This document shows positions 6,049 to 10,708 of a stretch of 10,708 nt of DNA, one piece after another. Below the pieces are notes generated by a model. That model was not told where the DNA came from. It searched no databases and was given only the letters and a program-made list of their open reading frames with translations. The position numbers and the translations under genes are program-made. The stretch is from Geodermatophilaceae bacterium (GTDB lineage: Bacteria; Actinomycetota; Actinomycetes; Mycobacteriales; Geodermatophilaceae). Within the stretch, counting starts at the first letter, position 1. Each line of letters opens with the position of its first letter. Location: contig JACCTM010000046.1 of NCBI GenBank assembly GCA_013812385.1, positions 1 through 10,708 on the forward strand, written 5' to 3'.

Positions 6049-6717
6049 TCAATAGGTCCAGGACCAGCCTTCGAGGCCGCCCAGTGCGCTTGGCGTCCAG
6101 ATGACCTGCCCGCTGACGTGCGGCGTGTCCATCACCACGATTCCGACGTAGGTTCCTACTCCCAGAGGTCCAGAGGGCAGCTGTTCATTCTCGGCGGCAC
6201 ACAGATAGGTCTCGAAGGTCGAGTTCTCGTTGTCCCGTTGACCATCGGGGCCGATGATGTGCCATTCGGCCGAGCTGAAGAATAGTGGCGACTCCCCGTC
6301 GACCAGGGCGAGAATGTTGATCGTGACGGCCACGGCAACGAAGTTCCCGGTTGCCGGCGGGTCGGAGTAAGGGCTGTTGCAGCCCGGATTCACCGTGATC
6401 GCATCCACGGTGAAGGTCATGAGCTGGTCGCCCGAGTCGCTGACGAAGCCTTCCAGCTGTCCGATCGTGGTGGGCTGCAAGCCCGTATCAGATGTTGTCG
6501 GCGCCGGTGCGGAGGTCGTCTCTTCCGGCTCTTGGGTCTCTGTCTCCTCGACGTCGGATGGAGTCGGTGCACTCTGGCCACCATCGACCGACAGCGGGCT
6601 GGCCGAACCGGAGATCGTGGTCGCGCAGCCGGTGAGAGCGAGCAGAAGGAACCCGAACACGGGCACAGCGCTACGGCGCCCGAAGCGAGCTGCACGCGAG
6701 ACGGGCCGCACAAGCAT
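6049..6717 (-). CDS. Lipoprotein, DUF4352-like
   Basis: The product has 222 residues. The lipoprotein signal is clear: basic RFGRR, hydrophobic AVPVFGFLLLA, then lipobox LTGC with Cys31 as the acylated residue, so the mature protein is anchored to the outer face of the membrane. Residues 45-85 are a Pro/Thr/Ser/Glu-rich spacer. Residues 95-222 form a beta-rich domain with TFTVDAITVNPGC and then GNFVAVAVTI, the pattern of DUF4352 (telokin-like) domains in actinobacterial lipoproteins. Cys113 and Cys173 could form a disulfide. ATG 6717 is chosen because AAGGGAA (6721-6727) precedes it; extension to 6762 adds no signal-like residues. It lies directly upstream of the FmdE-like gene. Its ligand is unknown. 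Confidence 0.85.
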   Translation of the reverse strand: MLVRPVSRAARFGRRSAVPVFGFLLLALTGCATTISGSASPLSVDGGQSAPTPSDVEETETQEPEETTSAPAPTTSDTGLQPTTIGQLEGFVSDSGDQLMTFTVDAITVNPGCNSPYSDPPATGNFVAVAVTINILALVDGESPLFFSSAEWHIIGPDGQRDNENSTFETYLCAAENEQLPSGPLGVGTYVGIVVMDTPHVSGQVIWTPSALGGLEGWSWTY

Positions 6718-6848
6718 GAGTTCCCTTGAGTTAGCCAAGCGCGGATACCAGCCCGTCGTCACGAAACAAGCAAACCCAGATTAGCGGGGCCATGGGCAAG
6801 CCTACTGACGGGAAGCATGAATCAGGATGACGTAGAGAGCGCGAACGA

Positions 6849-7211
6849 TCAGTCCGCGTTCTCTGCCCGCTTTGTGACAAGGAGTTCGGCCAGCCGCTTG
6901 ACCAAGTCGTACGGAATGGGCTTGTCAAATGGCAGTTTCACGGTGTCCTTGGTGGATCGGTAGGGCGCGAGGTCGCGTTCGGTGGCCTCATCGGCGCGCG
7001 GAATCGGGTAGAGACCGATGTGCTGCTTCCACGCCGCGAAGTAGACCAGCGGTTTGCCGTCGAGCGTGATCGTCGGCATCGCATAGCTGATCGTCTCGCC
7101 TGGTGCCGGTACCGCGCTCCGGATCGTCCGTCGAACCTCCTCGAGAATGCTCTGGACGTCGTCAGGGTAGGAGGCGATGTAGTCGTCGATGGTCGCGAAC
7201 TGCGGTGCCAT
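6849..7211 (-). CDS. DUF1801 / YdhG-type protein (iron-chaperone-like)
   Basis: The product has 120 residues. FATIDDYIASYPDDVQSILEEVRRTIRSAVPAPGETISYAMP carries the usual DUF1801 opening: a Tyr-Ile segment, the helix VQSILEEVRRTI, and ETISYAMPT. KPLVYFAAWKQHIGLYP and the C-terminal IPYDLVKRLAELLV complete the family length. In Bacillus the YdhG (Fra) member has been described as a frataxin-like iron chaperone, but most members are untested. ATG 7211 is well supported by GGGAGG at 7218-7223, six bases upstream. The gene is divergent from the alpha/beta hydrolase. The 131 bp between it and the lipoprotein gene (6718-6848) would hold the lipoprotein promoter; I see no clear boxes there. Confidence 0.88.
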   Translation of the reverse strand: MAPQFATIDDYIASYPDDVQSILEEVRRTIRSAVPAPGETISYAMPTITLDGKPLVYFAAWKQHIGLYPIPRADEATERDLAPYRSTKDTVKLPFDKPIPYDLVKRLAELLVTKRAENAD

Positions 7212-7322
7212 GGACTGCCTCCCGGTATGGCTCGGTACGTACGCGCCTCAGGGTACGGCGGACCTACTGGCTGACCCAGTCGGGCCTGCGTGAGTCCATC
7301 ACCGCCGCAGAGCCGCCAGCTT

Positions 7323-7337
7323 CTGGCACAGTGCCGG
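7323..7337. promoter_or_regulatory. Imperfect palindrome before the hydrolase gene
   Basis: CTGGCAC-A-GTGCCGG has 7-bp arms with one mismatch around a single base, directly before ATG 7338. It could be an operator, or it could mean the true start lies further downstream. The latter fits TAACGT at 7352-7357, which ends seven bases before GTG 7365 (the same geometry as at vapB). Confidence 0.25.
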
Positions 7338-8147
7338 ATGCCGGTCGCGGTTAACGTGGTGCGGGTGGACGAGGCGGGTGCGTACCGGCACGTGGATCGG
7401 GCGGGGGTCCGGCTCGCGTACCGAGAGTTCGGCGACCCGGACGGCGAGCCGGTCCTGTTGGTACACGGGTTGTTCGCCGCGGGCTGGAGTTGGGACGGGT
7501 TCGCGCCCCGGCTCGCCGCGACCGGCCGGCGGGTCATCGTGGCCGAGTTGCGTGGTCATGGGCACAGCGACCGGACCGGCCCGTACACCTTCGAGGTCTT
7601 CGCCGGCGACCTGATCTTTCTGCTGGACACTCTCGAGGTCGGCAGCCTCGACCTGATCGGGCATTCGCTCGGTGGGCACGCGGCCTCGATCGTGGCGCAG
7701 CAGCAGCCGGCTCGGGTGCGCCGCCTGGTGATCGAGGACGCCCCGCCTCCGCCGTACCCGGGCGATAGTTACCGGGGTCCGGGCCTGCGCTCGCTGCCGC
7801 CGAGATCGCGGGTGCTGCTCATGGGGTTCCTGATCGCTCGGTACCGCTGGATCCGGCGGCACCTGGACCTGGAGATGGCCAAGACCGTGCTGCGGGAGTT
7901 CCGTCGCCCGGATGAACTGTGGTGGTCGCAGCTGAGCTCGATCAGGGCACCGACGTTGCTGATCCACGGCGGCCCGGAGAGTCATGTCCCCGGTTACCGG
8001 CTGGAGGAGATGGCCCGGCTGATCCCGGACTGCCGCCTGGTCACGTTGCCGGTCGGTCATCGGGTGCACTTGACCGCACCAGCTCCATTCGCCGAACTTG
8101 TCCTCACCTTCCTGGCGCGCGAGCCGGAGCTGGGCATAGCCCACTAG
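7338..8147 (+). CDS. Alpha/beta hydrolase
   Basis: The product has 269 residues from ATG 7338. It has the alpha/beta hydrolase fold: oxyanion segment LLVHGLFAAGWSW (His43, Gly44), nucleophile elbow GHSLGG (Ser110), a lid-like helical part (about 140-195), and base His241 in PVGHRVHL. The acid usually is Asp in a GxxDxxxP turn; here that turn reads GGPESHVP, with Glu214 in or near the place. There is no signal peptide, so it is cytoplasmic. The substrate (ester, epoxide or lactone) cannot be told. The start is unsure: no good ribosome site precedes ATG 7338, GTG 7290 is open upstream, and GTG 7365 would suit a leaderless mRNA and begins just before the conserved YRHVDRAGVRLAY. It is divergent from the DUF1801 gene. 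Confidence 0.9.
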   Translation: MPVAVNVVRVDEAGAYRHVDRAGVRLAYREFGDPDGEPVLLVHGLFAAGWSWDGFAPRLAATGRRVIVAELRGHGHSDRTGPYTFEVFAGDLIFLLDTLEVGSLDLIGHSLGGHAASIVAQQQPARVRRLVIEDAPPPPYPGDSYRGPGLRSLPPRSRVLLMGFLIARYRWIRRHLDLEMAKTVLREFRRPDELWWSQLSSIRAPTLLIHGGPESHVPGYRLEEMARLIPDCRLVTLPVGHRVHLTAPAPFAELVLTFLAREPELGIAH

Positions 8148-8776
8148 GCAGCGGTCCCGGGGCAAAGACTCGGGCCGCAGTTCCCGGCCGCCGGTCAGAT
8201 CGATGTGATGAGCAAGTTCTCATAAACCGCTCATGTCTCTCTCAACTACTCCGACTTGACTATGCGCCTGAGCAGGGCAGGCAACTCGGGCAAAACCACC
8301 CGACGCACCGCTGGTCACGTGCCTGTCCGTGTCGACATCCGTCCGTTGGGCCCGCGTTGGGACCTCGGATGAGTGTGGTCCTGCCGGTCGCGACCGCCTA
8401 CCTGTTGTACGTGGTCCGCGCGAACTGCGCCAGGTGAGCCTGGCCCTGATGCCGCTTATCTGGCACCTCAGTACGTGAACGTTCGATCGGCCTCGAAAGC
8501 AAGCTGAACCAGCCGCTTGGGCGGCCGCCTCCCCCTGAAACCGCGTCGAAGTGCTCCCGTAGCGAGCCGGTACCCAGGCCGCCGATGGGACAGAGCGGGA
8601 ACAAGGCACTGACGGGCAGACAGAGTTTCTGTGCCGGGATCGCGCGGACGGCTTGCCCTCTGACTGTCGCAAGAGGACAGTGCAGAAAACCCCATCCGTA
8701 CCGGCGCAGACGTCCGTACCAGGATCCCGAAGACCCCCCGGTTCTCGACGGGGACGGTTATCGCAGAGGTGAGCAG
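8148..8776. other. Gene-poor stretch of 629 bases
   Basis: I see no supported gene here. Frames stay open on both strands but give Arg/Ser/Pro-rich products without any family pattern, and none has a ribosome site. The segment 8208-8234 holds ATGAG followed by two CTCAT copies, so it can form alternative short stems; it could be the end of the hydrolase transcript. TTGACT at 8254 looks like a -35 box but has no -10 partner at the right distance. The last 150 bases should contain the promoter and 5' leader of the molybdenum enzyme gene. I found no pattern of a known riboswitch. Confidence 0.5.
8765..8772 (+). promoter_or_regulatory. Ribosome binding site of the molybdenum enzyme gene
   Basis: AGAGGTGA lies four bases before GTG 8777. 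It decides the start, since the frame is open from 8585 with non-coding-looking residues. Confidence 0.65.
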
Positions 8777-9877
8777 GTGACCACAACCGCACGGCCGCTG
8801 AGTGAACCCGGCCGCATCGCCGACCCGGACGAGGGGATCTCGCCCGCGGAGCTGGCGATGGCTGGGCGCAACCACTCGTTGCTGCTGGAGGCGCTGCGCT
8901 ACGACGTGACGCCTGCTGGATTGCATTACGTGCTGGTCCACTACGACGTTCCGGACGTCGACGGGTCCGGATGGACGCTCGCGGTCGGCGGGCAGGTGAC
9001 CAACGATCTGGTGCTCGACCTCGAGCGGCTGCGGTCCTACCCGGCGGTGAGCGCGCCGGTCACCCTCGAGTGCGCCGGAAACGGCCGGGCTCACTTGCGT
9101 CCCCGGCCGGTGAGCCAGCCGTGGCTGGAGGGTGCGGTGGGTACGGCGGTCTGGACCGGCGCGAGGTTGTCCGACGTACTCGCCGATGCTGGTCCTACGG
9201 ACAAGGCCGTGGATGTGGTGCTGACCGGCGCGGATCATGGAATCGAGCGTGGGGTCGAGCAGGACTACGCTCGTGCGCTGCCGCTCGCCCAAGCACGCCG
9301 GTCCGACGTGCTGCTGGCCTACGAGATGAACGGTGCACCGTTGCCTCCGCAGCACGGCTTCCCGGTACGGGTGATCGTCCCGGGTTGGTACGGGATGACC
9401 TCGGTGAAGTGGCTGACTTCGATCACGGTGACCGACAAGCCCGACGAGGGGTTCCAGAACGCGGTTGCCTACCGGTTCAAGGCGGACCTGGACGACGTTG
9501 GGGAGCCGGTGACCAGCATCGCGCCACGTGCCCTGATGGTGCCGCCGGGCTTCCCGGACTTCGGATCTCGTCGACGCATCGTCGAGGCCGGACCGGTCGC
9601 CCTCTCCGGACGGGCCTGGTCCGGCAACGGCCCCATCACGAGCGTGGACATCTCCACCAACGGCGGCAGAACCTGGCAGGACACCGTCCTCGAGCCGTCT
9701 TTGGGGACGCACGCCTGGGCCCGCTGGTCCACCACCTGGCAGGCCGCGCCCGGTAACCACGAGTTGTGCGTACGGGCGACCGACGCAACCGGCGCCAGCC
9801 AGCCGCTCGAACCGCCTTGGAACGCGCAGGGCATGGCCAACAACGCCGTGCAGCGGGTGCCCGTGCACGCGCGGTAG
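8777..9877 (+). CDS. Sulfite-oxidase-type molybdopterin oxidoreductase
   Basis: The product has 366 residues. Residues 15-220 are the oxidoreductase molybdopterin domain: RNH at 31-33, VTLECAGNGR with Cys99 as the expected Mo ligand, and VPGWYGMTSVKWL (201-213), a stretch strongly conserved in sulfite oxidases. Residues 225-366 are the Mo-co dimerisation domain: an immunoglobulin-like fold with ALSGRAWSGNGPITSVDISTNGGRTW. There is no haem domain, no twin-arginine signal and no membrane segment, so unlike SorA or MsrP-type enzymes this one appears cytoplasmic with an unknown electron acceptor. Sulfite is the usual family substrate but is not proven here. GTG 8777 follows an AGAGGTGA site. The stop lies three bases before the epimerase ATG, so the two are likely co-translated. 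Confidence 0.9.
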   Translation: MTTTARPLSEPGRIADPDEGISPAELAMAGRNHSLLLEALRYDVTPAGLHYVLVHYDVPDVDGSGWTLAVGGQVTNDLVLDLERLRSYPAVSAPVTLECAGNGRAHLRPRPVSQPWLEGAVGTAVWTGARLSDVLADAGPTDKAVDVVLTGADHGIERGVEQDYARALPLAQARRSDVLLAYEMNGAPLPPQHGFPVRVIVPGWYGMTSVKWLTSITVTDKPDEGFQNAVAYRFKADLDDVGEPVTSIAPRALMVPPGFPDFGSRRRIVEAGPVALSGRAWSGNGPITSVDISTNGGRTWQDTVLEPSLGTHAWARWSTTWQAAPGNHELCVRATDATGASQPLEPPWNAQGMANNAVQRVPVHAR

Positions 9878-9880
9878 GAG

Positions 9881-10708
9881 ATGTCCAATTTTGCGCCGTC
9901 AGGCGAGCAGTACGAACTCAGCGCTGGCGACTACCGCGCCACCATCGTCGAGGTCGGCGGTGGGGTTCGCGCCTGTGACCGCGGCGACCGTCCCGTCTTG
10001 CATCCCTATCCCGTCGAGGCCATGACCGACGGCGCACATGGCGCGCCGCTGATCCCGTGGCCGAACCGGCTGGCCGACGGGCAATACCGGTTCGACGGTA
10101 CGGACTATCAGGTCGCGCTGACCGAACCCGAGAAGCACAACGCGATCCACGGATTCCTGCAGTGGCGGTCCTGGGCGGCGCGGGAGCAGACGGCGGAGCG
10201 GATTGTCATGGCCATCCGGCTCAACCCGTTGCAGGGGTATCCGTTCGCCTTGGACGTCAGCATCGAGTACGTGCTGAGCGCCCAAGGGCTCACGGCCACG
10301 ACGACGGCCACCAACATCGGGGACAAAGCGTGCCCGTACGGATGTGGCCAGCATCCGTACCTGTCGCCGGGCACCGGGCTGATCGACGAGTGCGAGCTTG
10401 AACTCGACGCAGGCACCCGCATCCTGACCAGCGCTGATCGGCAGCTGCCCACGGGCACGGAGTCGGTCGCGGACACCCCGTACGACTTCCGCAGTCCGCG
10501 TCGGATGGGAGACCTGCGCGTCGATCACGCGTTCACGGATCTGGCGCGGGACGATGACGGCCGAGTGTGGCTGCGGCTGCACCGCTCACGATCTTGGGAC
10601 GACAAGCCGAGCAGGCCGATGTTCGATGGTGCCCTCGCGGCCCGACCGGGCCGCCCGAGTTCACGCTCAACGAATGTTGAGCGTGCTGTCCGTACCCGCG
10701 GGTCTGCC
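9881..10708 (+). CDS. Aldose 1-epimerase family protein, 3' part abnormal, open at window edge
   Basis: 276 codons are visible with no stop. Residues 8-235 fit the aldose 1-epimerase (galactose mutarotase) family: PWPNRLADGQYRFDG (60-74), HNAIHG with His90, GQHPYL with the catalytic His158, and DHAFTDL with Asp215. The usual product interconverts alpha and beta anomers of hexoses. After LRLHRS (to about 236, base 10588) the family normally continues with an aromatic and Glu-bearing C-terminal part that ends with the catalytic Glu. Here the frame becomes Arg/Ser/Pro-rich and unlike the family in all three forward frames. The gene therefore seems cut by a rearrangement, or the assembly is faulty there. 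The start follows the stop of the Mo enzyme by three bases, and GGAG precedes the ATG closely. Confidence 0.8.
   Translation, partial: MSNFAPSGEQYELSAGDYRATIVEVGGGVRACDRGDRPVLHPYPVEAMTDGAHGAPLIPWPNRLADGQYRFDGTDYQVALTEPEKHNAIHGFLQWRSWAAREQTAERIVMAIRLNPLQGYPFALDVSIEYVLSAQGLTATTTATNIGDKACPYGCGQHPYLSPGTGLIDECELELDAGTRILTSADRQLPTGTESVADTPYDFRSPRRMGDLRVDHAFTDLARDDDGRVWLRLHRSRSWDDKPSRPMFDGALAARPGRPSSRSTNVERAVRTRGSA
10637..10654. repeat. Perfect GC-rich palindrome
   Basis: GCGGCCCG-AC-CGGGCCGC is an inverted repeat with 8-bp arms. As RNA it would fold as seven pairs with a four-base loop. It sits after the point where the epimerase loses similarity. It has no T-run after it. Confidence 0.45.
10662..10685. 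promoter_or_regulatory. Perfect 10-bp-arm palindrome, candidate operator
   Basis: CACGCTCAAC-GAAT-GTTGAGCGTG has perfect 10-bp arms around four bases. The AAC...GTT core and length resemble TetR-type operators in actinobacteria. A terminator is less likely because no T-run follows. Lying eight bases after another palindrome, it suggests that the region near 10640 onwards is intergenic control DNA rather than epimerase coding sequence. The gene it would serve is beyond the window. Confidence 0.45.

Noticed and set aside
7299..8165. Minus-strand open frame of 288 codons
   Set aside because: Antisense to the alpha/beta hydrolase, whose Ser, His and oxyanion motifs fix the plus strand.
8600..8776. 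Molybdenum-cofactor riboswitch upstream of the Mo enzyme
   Set aside because: I could not find the conserved helices of that RNA; the short GC stems present are not specific.
8220..8792. Minus-strand open frame of 190 codons in the gene-poor gap
   Set aside because: It is Arg/Ser/Pro-rich, has no known pattern and no ribosome site, and overlaps the start of the Mo enzyme gene.
8468..9868. Minus-strand open frame of 466 codons
   Set aside because: Antisense to the sulfite-oxidase-type gene, which has the Moco Cys and dimerisation motifs.
9899..10582. Minus-strand open frame of 227 codons
   Set aside because: Antisense to the epimerase core; no family pattern.
1..10708. tRNA, rRNA, CRISPR array, transposase or integrase
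   Set aside because: None seen on reading both strands; no clover-leaf ends, no regularly spaced repeats and no recombinase motifs.

Overview
The window is high-GC DNA with tightly packed genes, GTG starts, 2-20 bp gene junctions and at least one leaderless-type promoter (vapB). This points to an actinobacterium (Actinomycetota). I cannot fix the genus. The product set is chromosomal and accessory, with no phage or insertion-sequence genes.

Layout. Minus strand, 1-778: the start of a radical SAM protein overlaps by 4 bp the end of a CMD/AhpD-type protein. Plus strand, 1010-1326: a small secreted-protein gene that looks frameshifted and cut short. Minus strand, 1309-3018: a NERD-domain superfamily 1 helicase, divergent from the next gene on the plus strand (3086-4549), an ADP-ribosylglycohydrolase fused to a Cys-based dual-specificity-type phosphatase. 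This is followed by a VapBC toxin-antitoxin pair (4592-5153) and a small dodecin (5261-5494). Minus strand, 5504-6717: a lipoprotein gene lies 2 bp upstream of a gene for a soluble protein that faintly recalls FmdE but lacks Cys ligands. Minus strand, 6849-7211: a DUF1801/YdhG-type protein, divergent from an alpha/beta hydrolase (7338-8147). A gene-poor stretch (8148-8776) precedes a sulfite-oxidase-type molybdenum enzyme (8777-9877) and an aldose 1-epimerase (from 9881). The epimerase loses family resemblance near 10590 and stays open to the window edge.

How the genes may work together. Three units look co-transcribed: radical SAM with CMD, lipoprotein with the FmdE-like protein, and Mo enzyme with epimerase. 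The stretch 1309-5153 groups a nuclease-helicase, an enzyme that reverses ADP-ribosylation and possibly phosphorylation, and a toxin-antitoxin pair. A stress or defence role for that group is my inference, not something the sequence shows. The best points for a second look are the hydrolase-phosphatase fusion, the Cys-less FmdE-like protein beside a lipoprotein, the broken secreted-protein gene, and the epimerase break followed by two strong palindromes.
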